64,000 nucleotides of DNA from Pseudomonas campi (GCF_013200955.2 NZ_CP053697.2:2604001-2668000); one strand, 5' to 3'; shown: positions 20,934 to 29,177, numbered from the stretch's first letter. The notes: generated by a model from the letters alone, not told the origin. Program-made: numbers and translations.

Positions 20934-21980
20934 ATGTCCGACCGCATTACCCTGCTGCGCCCCGACGATTGGCATATTCACCTGCGCGACGGCGCTGTAC
21001 TGCCACACACCGTTGCCGACGTTGCGCGCACCTTTGCCCGCGCCATCATCATGCCCAACCTGGTACCACCGGTACGCAACACCGCCGAGGCCGATGGCTA
21101 CCGCCAGCGCATCCTCGCCGCCCGTCCCGCCGGCAGCCAGTTCCAGCCCTTGATGGTGCTGTACCTCACCGACAACACCTCGGCCGAAGATGTGCGTAGC
21201 GCCAAGGCCAGTGGCTTCGTGCATGCCGCCAAGCTCTACCCGGCCGGCGCCACCACCAACTCCGATTCCGGGGTAACCAGTATCGACAAGATCTTCCCGG
21301 CGCTGGAAGCCATGGCCGAAGTCGGCCTGCCGCTGCTGGTGCACGGTGAAGTGACCCGCGCCGAGGTCGACGTGTTCGACCGCGAGAAGCGCTTCATTGA
21401 TGAGCATCTGGTCCGCGTGGTCGAGCGCTTCCCCAGCCTGAACGTGGTGTTCGAGCACATCACCACCAGTGACGCGGTGCAGTTCGTCAACGCCGCATCG
21501 AGCAAGGTGGGCGCGACCATCACCGCCCACCACCTGCTGTACAACCGCAACCACATGCTGGTCGGCGGTATTCGTCCGCACTTCTATTGCCTGCCGATCC
21601 TCAAACGCAACACCCATCAGGAAGCCCTGCTGGATGCCGCCACCAGTGGCAGCGCCAAGTTCTTCCTCGGCACCGATTCGGCTCCGCACGCCAAGCACGC
21701 CAAGGAAGCCGCCTGCGGCTGTGCCGGCTGCTACACCGCCTATGCCGCCATCGAGCTGTATGCCGAGGCCTTCGAGCAGCGCAACGCGCTGGACAAGCTG
21801 GAAGGTTTTGCCAGCCACTTCGGCCCCGACTTCTACAACCTGCCGCGCAACACCGACCGCATCACCCTGGTGCGTGAAGAGTGGACCGCCCCGGCCAGCC
21901 TACCGCTGGGCGAACAGACCGTAATCCCCCTGCGCGCCGGTGAGAACCTGCGCTGGCGCCTGCTGGAGAACCCCGCGTGA
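20934..21980 (+). CDS. pyrC: dihydroorotase
   Basis: Third step of de novo pyrimidine synthesis: cyclises carbamoyl-aspartate to dihydroorotate. 348 aa from ATG 20934 ([20 protein letters not shown]). The zinc-binding HIH pair lies at ~15-17, the carboxylated Lys is in [19 protein letters not shown], and the metal Asp is in [11 protein letters not shown]. Type II (E. coli-like) enzyme. Its end overlaps rnt by four bases. Confidence 0.97.
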   Translation: MSDRITLLRPDDWHIHLRDGAVLPHTVADVARTFARAIIMPNLVPPVRNTAEADGYRQRILAARPAGSQFQPLMVLYLTDNTSAEDVRSAKASGFVHAAKLYPAGATTNSDSGVTSIDKIFPALEAMAEVGLPLLVHGEVTRAEVDVFDREKRFIDEHLVRVVERFPSLNVVFEHITTSDAVQFVNAASSKVGATITAHHLLYNRNHMLVGGIRPHFYCLPILKRNTHQEALLDAATSGSAKFFLGTDSAPHAKHAKEAACGCAGCYTAYAAIELYAEAFEQRNALDKLEGFASHFGPDFYNLPRNTDRITLVREEWTAPASLPLGEQTVIPLRAGENLRWRLLENPA

Positions 21981-22651
21981 GCGAAGAACATTTCGACGAC
22001 GAACTCGACGGCAGCCTGCCCTCAGGCCCGCGCCACCCGATGGCTGCGCGTTTCCGCGGCTACCTGCCGGTGGTGGTGGATGTCGAGACGGGCGGCTTCA
22101 ACTGCGCCACCGACGCCCTGCTGGAGATCGCCGCGACCACCATCGCCATGGATGAAAGTGGTTTCGTCTACCCGGACCACACCCACTTCTTCCGCATCGA
22201 GCCGTTCGCCGGCGCCAATATCGAGCAGGCGGCCCTGGAGTTCACCGGGATCAAGCTGGACCACCCGCTGCGCATGGCGGTCAGCGAAGAGCACGCGCTT
22301 GGGGAAATCTTCAAAGGCCTGCGCAAGTCGATCAAGGCCAACGGCTGCAAACGCGCCATCCTGGTCGGCCACAACAGCAGCTTCGACCTCGGCTTCCTGA
22401 ACGCCGCCGTGGCCCGCTGCGACATCAAGCGCAACCCCTTCCACCCCTTCTCCAGCTTCGACACCGCCACCCTGGCTGGCCTCGCCTACGGCCAGACCGT
22501 ACTGGCCAAGGCCTGCCAGACCGCCGGCATCGCCTTCGACGGCAAGGAAGCGCACTCCGCGCGCTACGACACCGAGAAGACCGCCGAGCTGTTCTGCGGC
22601 ATCGTCAATCGCTGGAAGGAAATGGGCGGCTGGGACGAGTTCGACCACTAA
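21977..22651 (+). CDS. rnt: ribonuclease T
   Basis: 3'-5' exoribonuclease of the DEDDh family that trims tRNA and stable RNA 3' ends. 224 aa. Exo I has [10 protein letters not shown] (Asp, Glu), Exo II has [10 protein letters not shown], and Exo III has [14 protein letters not shown] with the general-base His. GTG start at 21977 overlaps the pyrC stop, indicating coupling. A terminator follows at once. Confidence 0.97.
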   Translation: MSEEHFDDELDGSLPSGPRHPMAARFRGYLPVVVDVETGGFNCATDALLEIAATTIAMDESGFVYPDHTHFFRIEPFAGANIEQAALEFTGIKLDHPLRMAVSEEHALGEIFKGLRKSIKANGCKRAILVGHNSSFDLGFLNAAVARCDIKRNPFHPFSSFDTATLAGLAYGQTVLAKACQTAGIAFDGKEAHSARYDTEKTAELFCGIVNRWKEMGGWDEFDH

Positions 22652-22673
22652 GCCCGTGCAGCCGCAAAAGGAA

Positions 22674-22697
22674 AACCCGGCCCAGGCCGGGTTTTTT
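22674..22697 (+). terminator. intrinsic terminator of pyrC-rnt
   Basis: AACCCGGCC/GGCCGGGTT hairpin followed by six T, 23 bases after the rnt stop. Confidence 0.9.
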
Positions 22698-22782
22698 GTG
22701 CCTATTGCAAAGCTGGATTAAAGGTTCGCAGCACTCCAACCCGGGCCAGCATTGAGCAGACAGGAAAAGCTAACGCAAAGTT

Positions 22783-22811
22783 TTGACAAGCATTCTCATT
22801 AACATTAGTAT
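22783..22811 (+). promoter_or_regulatory. sigma-70 promoter of bfd with Fur-box-like spacer
   Basis: The consensus -35 TTGACA (22783-22788) and a -10-like TAGTAT (22806-22811) are separated by exactly 17 bp. The spacer (CATTCTCATTAACATTAG) consists of three AATGN-type blocks on the opposite strand, resembling a Fur box. Iron repression of bfd is known in Pseudomonas; the site itself is inferred. Confidence 0.65.
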
Positions 22812-22850
22812 CCCCTGCCAACAGCAACCCATTCTCATCCGAGCCTGTCC

Positions 22851-23069
22851 ATGTACGTTTGCCTCTGCCAAGGTGTTACTGACGGTCAAATCCGCGATGC
22901 CATCTATGAAGGCTGCTGCAGCTACCGCGATGTTCGCGAAACGCTGGGCGTTGCCAGCCAATGCGGCAAATGTGCCTGCCTGGCCAAGCAGGTGGTACGC
23001 GAGACCCTGAGTGAAGTGCAGAGCAGCCAAGCCGGCCTCGCCTACCCCGCCAGCTTCGTCGCCGCCTGA
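22851..23069 (+). CDS. bfd: bacterioferritin-associated ferredoxin
   Basis: 72-aa [2Fe-2S] protein that docks on bacterioferritin and reduces its ferric core to release iron. The four cluster ligands are visible as CLC (Cys4, Cys6) and a second CxxC pair, CGKC, in the 38-41 region. Length and spacing are normal. It has its own promoter and terminator. The bfrB partner normally downstream is not in this window; a lipoprotein gene follows instead. Confidence 0.95.
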   Translation: MYVCLCQGVTDGQIRDAIYEGCCSYRDVRETLGVASQCGKCACLAKQVVRETLSEVQSSQAGLAYPASFVAA

Positions 23070-23085
23070 GCCCTTGCTCGCGGTC

Positions 23086-23115
23086 AAAAAAAGGATGCTG
23101 CGGCATCCTTTTTTG
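23086..23115 (+). terminator. intrinsic terminator of bfd
   Basis: AAAAAAAGGATGC/GCATCCTTTTTT is a perfect 12-13 bp stem with a 4-nt loop and strong T tract. Confidence 0.92.
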
Positions 23116-23211
23116 TGGGTTCAACTTGCACGCCACCCAGCTCAACCCGTAGCGTGCAGCTTGGAGTCGCTGGTTTGCGGCTCATACACTGAACATCCGG
23201 GAGTTCCCTCT

Positions 23212-23421
23212 ATGAAACACTGCTTTCTGATCCTGCTCTGCGCTGTCGGCCTGGCCGGTTGTGCCAGCGAATACATCATCACCACTACCGACGGACAAAT
23301 GCTCACCAGCGACGGCAAGCCAGAACTGGACCGCGACACCGGCATGCTCGAATTCGAAGACAGCGAAGGCCGCAAGCAGCAGATTCCGCAGGATCATGTA
23401 AAGCAGATGATGGAACGCTAA
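23212..23421 (+). CDS. YgdI/YgdR-family small lipoprotein
   Basis: 69-aa lipoprotein: signal MKHCFLILLCAVGLAGC with lipobox LAGC (acylated Cys17), then an SH3-like DUF903 region (YIITTTDGQMLTSDGKPELDRDTG...YEFED-like) ending QIPQDHVKQMMER. The start ATG at 23212 follows GGGAGTTCCCTCT. Role of the family is unknown. The TAA stop is the first base triplet of the MITE-like element that follows. Confidence 0.85.
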   Translation: MKHCFLILLCAVGLAGCASEYIITTTDGQMLTSDGKPELDRDTGMLEFEDSEGRKQQIPQDHVKQMMER

Positions 23422-23622
23422 GAACCCGTCTACGACCTCTTGATCGTCGGCCATGCTGCGTTGAAGTCGGGCTCGGGCTGCTCATTTACAGCTCGTAAAC
23501 TCCGCGCCCTCGCCCACTTGATTCGCTGGCGCTTACCCTTCGGGCCAGCCTACGGCTGTTACTCCCGCTGGTCGTTGCGCCTTGCCTGGCTCTAGCTCAA
23601 AAGATCCTAAACAGGTTCTAAA
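23419..23622 (-). mobile_element. MITE-like element, copy 1 (~204 bp, inverted orientation)
   Basis: Ends TAAGAACCCGTCTACGACCT and (reverse) TTAGAACCTGTTTAGGATCT are imperfect terminal inverted repeats. The core shared with the other copies reads on the minus strand GAGCTAGAG, ACAAGGC-like, GCGGAGTTTACGAGCTGTAA. An extra ~60-bp internal segment with a hairpin-rich GTAGGCTGGCCCGAAGGG stretch is present only here. No transposase. It overlaps the lipoprotein stop codon and ends ~60 bp upstream of the nasS sigma-54 promoter. Confidence 0.75.
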
Positions 23623-23638
23623 CCCTATCTGCTCCAGC

Positions 23639-23667
23639 AAACCCCGCTCCGGCGGGGTTTTGTTTTT
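23639..23667 (+). terminator. intrinsic terminator upstream of the nasS promoter
   Basis: AACCCCGC/GCGGGGTT hairpin with TTTTGTTTTT tract; it insulates the nasS sigma-54 promoter from upstream transcription. Confidence 0.85.
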
Positions 23668-23682
23668 CTGCCGCACTACTGC

Positions 23683-23698
23683 TGGCATATCGCTTGCT
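23683..23698 (+). promoter_or_regulatory. sigma-54 promoter of nasS-nasT
   Basis: TGGCATATCGCTTGCT matches the -24/-12 consensus TGGCAYR-N4-TTGCW at every fixed position. Transcription should start near 23709, just ahead of the ANTAR-type leader. An NtrC-type activator is expected from the nitrogen context. Confidence 0.85.
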
Positions 23699-23708
23699 AG
23701 AACGAAAC

Positions 23709-23822
23709 CAGCAGAACTTTCTCCAACGGCGGAGTCAGTTCATAGACAATGGCGTCGTTTCTGGTTACCACCCCGTGGTAGCTGGGGCGACGCCTTTTTT
23801 GTTCAACGGCGGAACAACGTAC
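23709..23822 (+). promoter_or_regulatory. NasT (ANTAR)-responsive leader RNA of nasST with overlapping terminator
   Basis: Hairpin P1 (23721-23734) is CTCC-[AACGGC]-GGAG. Hairpin P2 (23745-23756) is GAC-[AATGGC]-GTC. Both hexaloops carry A at position 1 and G at position 4, the ANTAR recognition signature. P2 shares bases with the 5' arm of an intrinsic terminator (GGCGTCG 23751-23757 pairing with CGACGCC 23788-23794, then six T). Binding of NasT to P1/P2 should block the terminator. A further AACGGC loop closed by GTTC/GAAC (23801-23815) overlaps the weak Shine-Dalgarno of nasS. Confidence 0.85.
23751..23800 (+). terminator. attenuator terminator in the nasS leader
   Basis: A seven-bp GC-rich outer stem with an inner TACCAC/GTGGTA hairpin is followed by TTTTTT. 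It is mutually exclusive with hairpin P2. Confidence 0.85.
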
Positions 23823-25037
23823 ATGAGCGAAATCGAAAGCACCCGTAACGACAGCCTGGCCTGGGTCGCAGGCTCCGATGCACCGGAAAAGAGCGTGCTG
23901 GACCTGGGCTTCATGGCCCTGACTGACTCCGCTTCGCTGATCGTCGCAGCCACCCAGGGCTTCGCCCAACCCTATGGCCTGACCCTCAACCTGCAGCGCC
24001 AGGCCTCCTGGGCCACCCTGCGTGACAAGCTGCTGTCCGGCGAACTGGACGCCGCTCAGGCGCTGTACGGCCAGGTCTACGGCATTCACCTGGGCCTCAG
24101 CGGTCCGGCCACCGACATGGCCATCCTCATGGGCCTGTGCCAGAACGGCCAGGCGATCAACCTCTCCGAGCCGCTCAAGCAGGCCGGCGTGACCAGTGCC
24201 GAGGCGCTGGCCACACGCGTGCGTCAAAGCGGTGCAAAGCTGACCTTCGCCCAGACCTTCCCCACCGGCACCCATGCCATGTGGCTGAACTACTGGCTCG
24301 CCAGCCAGGGCATCCACCCCCTGGAAGACGTCAACAGCGTGGTGGTGCCGCCTTCGCAAATGGTCACCCACCTCAAGGCGTCGCGTATTGATGGGTTCTG
24401 TGCCGGCGGCCCCTGGGGCGCCCTGGCCGTGGACGAAGACCAGGGCTTCACCCTGGCCACCAGCCAGATGATCTGGGCCGATCACCCGGAAAAAGTGCTG
24501 GGCGTCACCCGTGAGTTCGTCGAGCAGTACCCCAACACCGCCCGCGCCCTGACCATGGCGGTCCTGGAAGCCAGCCGTTTCATCGATGAGAATGAAGAGA
24601 ACAAACGCAGCACCGCGCAACTGATCAGCAGCAGCGAGTACGTCGACGCGCCGCTGTCGGCCATCGAGCCGCGCTTCCTTGGCCAGTATCAAGACGGTCT
24701 CGGTCATGCCTGGCTGGACGCCCATCCGCTGCGCTTCTTCGCCGACGGCGAGGTGACCATGCCCTGGCTGTCCGATGGCATGTGGTTCATGACCCAGTTC
24801 CGCCGCTGGGGCCTGCTCAAGGACGACCCGGACTATCTGGGCGTCGCCCGGCAGATCCACCAGCTCGACCTCTACCGCCAGGCCGCCGGCGCGCTGGGTA
24901 TCGCGGTGCCCAGCAACCCGATGCGCAGTTCCACCCTGCTCGATGGCAAAGTCTGGGATGGCAGCGATCCGGCCGCCTACGCCGGCAGTTTTACCATTCA
25001 CGCGCGCAGCGGCCTTGCCGCGCCCATCGCCCTGTAA
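23823..25037 (+). CDS. nasS: NasS, nitrate/nitrite sensor for NasT
   Basis: CmpA/NrtA-like ligand-binding protein of 404 aa that lacks a signal peptide, so it stays in the cytoplasm. In established systems NasS holds NasT inactive until nitrate or nitrite binds. The fold matches NrtA downstream (shared GFMALTDSASLIVAATQGF-type opening, TFPTGTHAMWLNYWLA, WGLLKDDPDY). The start at 23823 (MSEIESTRNDSL) was chosen; earlier in-frame starts fall within the leader hairpins. The nasT start lies 21 bp downstream. Confidence 0.92.
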   Translation: MSEIESTRNDSLAWVAGSDAPEKSVLDLGFMALTDSASLIVAATQGFAQPYGLTLNLQRQASWATLRDKLLSGELDAAQALYGQVYGIHLGLSGPATDMAILMGLCQNGQAINLSEPLKQAGVTSAEALATRVRQSGAKLTFAQTFPTGTHAMWLNYWLASQGIHPLEDVNSVVVPPSQMVTHLKASRIDGFCAGGPWGALAVDEDQGFTLATSQMIWADHPEKVLGVTREFVEQYPNTARALTMAVLEASRFIDENEENKRSTAQLISSSEYVDAPLSAIEPRFLGQYQDGLGHAWLDAHPLRFFADGEVTMPWLSDGMWFMTQFRRWGLLKDDPDYLGVARQIHQLDLYRQAAGALGIAVPSNPMRSSTLLDGKVWDGSDPAAYAGSFTIHARSGLAAPIAL

Positions 25038-25058
25038 CACTGCGAGACGAACGCCAAC

Positions 25059-25637
25059 ATGCTACGAATTCTGCTGATCAACGACACCCCGAAGAAGGTC
25101 GGACGCCTGAAGAGCGCCCTGATCGAGGCGGGCTTCGAGGTCATCGACGAGTCGGGGCTGACCATCGACCTGCCCGAGCGCGTCGAGGCCGTGCGCCCCG
25201 ACGTGGTGCTGATCGATACCGAGTCCCCCGGCCGCGACGTGATGGAACAGGTGGTGCTGGTGACCCGCGATCAGCCGCGCCCGATCGTCATGTTCACCGA
25301 CGAGCACGACCCCAGCGTGATGCGCCAGGCCATCCAGTCCGGCGTCAGCGCTTACATCGTCGAGGGAATCCATGCCGAGCGCCTGCAGCCGATCCTCGAC
25401 GTGGCCATGGCCCGCTTCGAGAGCGACCAGGCCCTGCGCGCGCAACTGGTGGCACGCGACGAGCAACTGGCCGAACGCAAGCGCATCGAACTGGCCAAGG
25501 GCCTGTTGATGAAGATGAAGAGCTGCAACGAGGAAGATGCCTACACCCTGATGCGCCGCCAGGCCATGAGCCGTCAGCAGAAGCTGATCCAGGTGGCCGA
25601 ACAGATCATCGCCATGCATGACATGCTCGGTAACTGA
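25059..25637 (+). CDS. nasT: NasT, ANTAR-domain antitermination regulator
   Basis: 192-aa response-regulator-like protein: an N-terminal pseudo-receiver domain (residues ~1-120, VVLIDTESPGRD in the phospho-acceptor region) and a C-terminal three-helix ANTAR RNA-binding domain (~130-190). The ANTAR core ERKRIELAKGLLMKMKSCNEEDAYTLMRRQAM is clear. It binds dual-hexaloop RNA hairpins to prevent termination when released by NasS. Two candidate target RNAs are in this window, upstream of nasS and of nrtA. A GC-rich hairpin without T tract (25648-25668) follows. Confidence 0.95.
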   Translation: MLRILLINDTPKKVGRLKSALIEAGFEVIDESGLTIDLPERVEAVRPDVVLIDTESPGRDVMEQVVLVTRDQPRPIVMFTDEHDPSVMRQAIQSGVSAYIVEGIHAERLQPILDVAMARFESDQALRAQLVARDEQLAERKRIELAKGLLMKMKSCNEEDAYTLMRRQAMSRQQKLIQVAEQIIAMHDMLGN

Positions 25638-25670
25638 CACAAGCAGCGGCGCCCGGCCCACGGGCGCCAT

Positions 25671-25755
25671 AACTGTACCGGTCAACCTTGCACTGTTACC
25701 CCATCCGTACCGCAGCAGCCGTCAACTGTACGGCTCACTCCCCCTAACTGTGTAT
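25671..25755. repeat. four short (A/C)ACTGT repeats before the PLP decarboxylase
   Basis: AACTGTACC (25671), CACTGTTACC (25691), AACTGTACGG (25724) and AACTGTGTA (25746) occur within 85 bp. Such clustered CTGTACC-type motifs often mark binding sites of MocR/GntR-type PLP-dependent regulators. No such regulator is in the window, so the assignment is tentative. Confidence 0.4.
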
Positions 25756-25816
25756 CTGCGCGGGCAAGCCCCGACTGGCTAAGGTGAAGGCCTCATCGCC
25801 CACCGCCGAGAACGCC

Positions 25817-27178
25817 ATGCCCACCAGCCACGAAGAACGCCAGTTACTGGCCGAAGCGGATCGCCGCGCCCTCGGCTATTACGATGGCATCGACAGCCGT
25901 CCGGTCTTCCCCCCGCCTTCCGCCATCGCTGCCTTGCAGGCCTTCGAGCAGCCGCTGCCCGAACAGGGCCTGGCCGACCAAGAGGTGCTGCGCCAGCTGG
26001 ATGAAATCGGCTCACCGGCCACCGTGGCCAGCAACGGCCCGCGCTACTTCGGCTTCGTCATCGGCGCCACCCTGCCCGCTGCCGCCGCGGAACGCATGGT
26101 GTTGGCCTGGGACCAGTGCGCCTCCTCCTTCGACAATGCGCCGGTCGCCGATGTGCTGGAGCGCACGGCCGGACGCTGGGTGCTGGAGGCCCTCGATCTG
26201 CCCCGCAGCAGCGCCGTCGGTTTCGGCACCAGCGCCACCGCTTGCACCCTGGCCAGCCTGTCAGCCGCCCGCCGCGCGCTGCTGGCACGCAAGGGCTGGG
26301 ACTTCGATGGCGATGGCCTGAGCGGTGCGCCGGAAGTGCGCGTGGTGGTCTCCGCCACTTGTCATATCACGGTGAAGAAGGCTCTGCGCATCCTCGGCTT
26401 CGGCATGAACCGGCTGATCATCGCCCCCACCGATGCCCAGGGCCGCATCGACCCGGCGCAGCTGCCGACCCTGGATGACCTGAGCATCCTCTGCCTGCAG
26501 GCCGGCGAGGTGAACACCGGCGAATTCGACCCCTTCGCCGAGCTGATCCCCAGAGCCAAAGCCGCCGGCGCCTGGGTGCATGTGGACGGCGCCTTCGGCC
26601 TATGGGCCCGTGCCTCCTCTTCTGCGCATCTGGCCACTGGCGTGGAGCTGGCCGACAGCTGGACCTGCGACGGCCACAAGTGGCTGAACACCCCCTACGA
26701 CGGCGCCATGGCCATCTGCCGTGACGCGGATGCCCTGGCCACGGCGATGAACAGCGACGCCGCCTATGCCAGCGCGAGCAAGGACGCGCAGAAGAACCTG
26801 ACCCTGGAGTTCTCTCGCCGCGCCCGCGGCGTGGCGATCTGGGCGGCCCTGGCCAGCCTCGGCCGCGACGGCCTGCGCGAACTGATCGACCGGCATATTC
26901 GCCAAGCCGGCCAGCTGGCCGAGCGCCTGCGCGATGGCGGTTACCCCGTGCTCAATCGCGTGGTGCTCAACCAGGTGTTGGTGCGCGGCGATAACGACGC
27001 ACAGACCGTGGCCATCCGCGAGGCGGCGCAGGCCAGCGGTGAGGTCTGGTTCGGCCCGACGATTTGGCAGGGCCGTCCGGCCTTTCGCCTCAGCGTCTCG
27101 TCGTGGCGCACCACGGATGCCGATATCGAGCTGCTGGCCGACCTGCTGCTGCGCCTGAAGCGGCAGATTCCAGTGTGA
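25817..27178 (+). CDS. pyridoxal-phosphate-dependent amino acid decarboxylase (group II, DOPA decarboxylase-like)
   Basis: 453-aa fold-type I PLP enzyme. The Schiff-base lysine is in TCDGHKWLNTPYDG (~residue 290), the ring-stacking His is in VVSATCHITVKKAL, and the Asp holding the pyridine nitrogen is in HVDGAFGLWAR. It resembles aromatic L-amino acid or glutamate/aspartate-type decarboxylases, but substrate residues cannot be read with certainty. ATG 25817 was chosen over a GTG at 25784. No transporter or regulator is attached; alaC follows in the same orientation 120 bp later. Confidence 0.82.
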   Translation: MPTSHEERQLLAEADRRALGYYDGIDSRPVFPPPSAIAALQAFEQPLPEQGLADQEVLRQLDEIGSPATVASNGPRYFGFVIGATLPAAAAERMVLAWDQCASSFDNAPVADVLERTAGRWVLEALDLPRSSAVGFGTSATACTLASLSAARRALLARKGWDFDGDGLSGAPEVRVVVSATCHITVKKALRILGFGMNRLIIAPTDAQGRIDPAQLPTLDDLSILCLQAGEVNTGEFDPFAELIPRAKAAGAWVHVDGAFGLWARASSSAHLATGVELADSWTCDGHKWLNTPYDGAMAICRDADALATAMNSDAAYASASKDAQKNLTLEFSRRARGVAIWAALASLGRDGLRELIDRHIRQAGQLAERLRDGGYPVLNRVVLNQVLVRGDNDAQTVAIREAAQASGEVWFGPTIWQGRPAFRLSVSSWRTTDADIELLADLLLRLKRQIPV

Positions 27179-27298
27179 ACACCCGCGCTGCCAGGGGGCT
27201 CGACAAAGTCCCGCCGCAGCGCTTATCTTCGCCGCCTGGCCAGCGCACTGGCCAACGTCGCTCGGACGGTTCCGGGCGCTTACGTCTTCGAGGAAAGC

Positions 27299-28537
27299 AT
27301 GGCTGAACAAGCTAAGCGCCGTTTTGCGCGCATCGATCGTCTCCCCCCCTACGTTTTCAACATCACTGCCGAACTGAAGATGGCCGCCCGCCGCCGTGGC
27401 GAGGACATCATCGACTTCAGCATGGGCAACCCCGATGGCGCCACGCCACCGCATATCGTCGAGAAACTGGTGCAGGTCGCCCAGCGCGACGACACCCACG
27501 GTTACTCCACCTCGCGCGGCATTCCACGCCTGCGCCGGGCCATTTCGCGCTGGTACAAGGATCGCTACGACGTCGAGATCGACCCGGAAAGCGAAGCCAT
27601 CGTCACCATCGGCTCCAAGGAAGGCCTGGCGCACCTGATGCTGGCCACCCTGGACCATGGCGACACCGTGCTGGTGCCCAACCCCAGCTACCCGATCCAC
27701 ATCTATGGCGCGGTGATCGCCGGCGCCCAGGTGCGTTCGGTACCGCTGGTGCCCGGCGTGGACTTCTTCGCCGAGCTAGAGCGGGCAATTCGCGAGTCGA
27801 TCCCCAAGCCGAAGATGATGATCCTCGGCTTCCCCTCCAACCCCACCGCGCAGTGCGTGGAGCTGGATTTCTTCGAGCGCGTGGTGGCCCTGGCCAAGCA
27901 GTACGACGTGCTGGTGATCCACGACCTGGCCTACGCCGACATCGTCTACGACGGCTGGAAGGCCCCGTCGATCATGCAGGTGGAAGGTGCCAAGGACATC
28001 GCCGTAGAGTTCTTCACCCTGTCCAAGAGCTACAACATGGCCGGCTGGCGCATCGGCTTCATGGTCGGCAACCCGGAACTGGTCAGCGCCCTGGCGCGGA
28101 TCAAGAGCTACCACGACTACGGCACCTTCACCCCGCTGCAGGTGGCGGCCATCGCGGCCCTGGAAGGCGACCAGCAGTGCGTGCGCGATATCGCCGAGCA
28201 GTACCGCCAACGCCGCAACATGCTGGTCAAGGGCCTGCATGAAGCCGGCTGGATGGTGGAGAATCCCAAGGCCTCGATGTACATCTGGGCCAAGATTCCC
28301 GAGCCCTATGCGCACCTCGGCTCGCTGGAGTTCGCCAAGAAGCTGCTGCTGGAAGCCAAGGTCTGCGTCTCACCGGGTATCGGCTTCGGCGACTACGGCG
28401 ACGACCATGTGCGCTTCGCCCTGATCGAGAACCAGGACCGCACCCGCCAGGCCATCCGCGGGATCAAGGCGATGTTCCGCGCCGATGGCCTGGTGCAGGC
28501 ACCCGCCAGCAAATCGCGCAGCAAGGCTGATAGCTGA
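27299..28537 (+). CDS. alaC: alanine aminotransferase AlaC-type (glutamate-pyruvate transaminase)
   Basis: Class I/II PLP aminotransferase, 412 aa. The Schiff-base Lys is in TLSKSYNMAGWRIGF (~residue 247), with NPSYPIHIYGAV and FPSNPTAQCVE for substrate and cofactor contacts and the terminal Arg in DDHVRFALIEN. It is closest to AlaC/YfdZ, which makes alanine from pyruvate and glutamate. Start ATG 27299 has GAGGAAAGC just upstream. A terminator hairpin follows at 28598-28626. Confidence 0.9.
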   Translation: MAEQAKRRFARIDRLPPYVFNITAELKMAARRRGEDIIDFSMGNPDGATPPHIVEKLVQVAQRDDTHGYSTSRGIPRLRRAISRWYKDRYDVEIDPESEAIVTIGSKEGLAHLMLATLDHGDTVLVPNPSYPIHIYGAVIAGAQVRSVPLVPGVDFFAELERAIRESIPKPKMMILGFPSNPTAQCVELDFFERVVALAKQYDVLVIHDLAYADIVYDGWKAPSIMQVEGAKDIAVEFFTLSKSYNMAGWRIGFMVGNPELVSALARIKSYHDYGTFTPLQVAAIAALEGDQQCVRDIAEQYRQRRNMLVKGLHEAGWMVENPKASMYIWAKIPEPYAHLGSLEFAKKLLLEAKVCVSPGIGFGDYGDDHVRFALIENQDRTRQAIRGIKAMFRADGLVQAPASKSRSKADS

Positions 28538-28597
28538 GTTAGCAACCGGTAATGCCGGTGTGTGTGCTGCACGCACCCGAGCAAGCGTGAGCAACGA

Positions 28598-28626
28598 GGC
28601 CCCGACAGAGCAATCTGCCGGGGTCT
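28598..28626 (+). terminator. terminator-like hairpin after alaC
   Basis: GGCCCCGACAG pairs imperfectly with CTGCCGGGGTC around a GAGCAAT loop; it is followed by a mixed T-rich tract. It lies between the convergent alaC and lipoprotein genes. Confidence 0.6.
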
Positions 28627-28632
28627 TGTCGT

Positions 28633-29019
28633 TTAACTGGAGTAATCCAGCGCGGTCCAGGCGCGGCTGAGGCCGTTGCCGATCACGCAGTCCGGGCGTG
28701 CCAGTTGCTCATTGCCGCTCGGCGCCAGGCGGGTGATCTCGCCGAACTCGTCGCGCTCGGTGAGCCACTGCAACTTGCCGCAGTTGGCCGTCTCGATCAC
28801 ATAGCTGGCAGCAATACTGGAATGCTGGCCGGGCAGCTTGACCACATCCAGTACCCGCCCCGCTTCCGCGACCCGCTTGCCATCGGAAACCAGCACCGCC
28901 CAGGCGGCGCCGTCCTCGATCACCAGATAGGCGCCATTGGCCTTGGGCTGTTCCAGTTGTGGCTGCGCGCAGCCGGCCAGCAGGGCCAATAGCAGAAGTG
29001 TCATCAGCTTGTGGTGCAT
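28633..29019 (-). CDS. hypothetical lipoprotein
   Basis: 128 aa from ATG 29019. Signal MHHKLMTLLLLALLAGC with lipobox LAGC (Cys17), then a small soluble domain containing CGKLQWL and RPDCVIGNGLSRAW, whose two Cys may form a disulphide. An upstream in-frame extension does not look like protein. No recognised domain. It is convergent with alaC and divergent from the next small gene. Confidence 0.75.
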   Translation of the reverse strand: MHHKLMTLLLLALLAGCAQPQLEQPKANGAYLVIEDGAAWAVLVSDGKRVAEAGRVLDVVKLPGQHSSIAASYVIETANCGKLQWLTERDEFGEITRLAPSGNEQLARPDCVIGNGLSRAWTALDYSS

Positions 29020-29177
29020 ATAAGCGGCTCCTCTCTCGGTTGATCCCCTGCGGGGCTGATCGGTAGTGCGTGAGCCCACTATTATCGAATACTGTTTATT
29101 TGTACAGTACTTTCTATTACCCTGTCTCCACCGCCCAACCAGCACCGCGCCCAGGTGCATAGCAGAGGATCGCCACC

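Noticed and set aside
23801..23815. Use of this hairpin as the ANTAR P2 element
   Set aside because: It lies after the terminator and has a heptaloop if fully paired; GAC-[AATGGC]-GTC at 23745-23756 fits P2 better and matches the nrtA leader.
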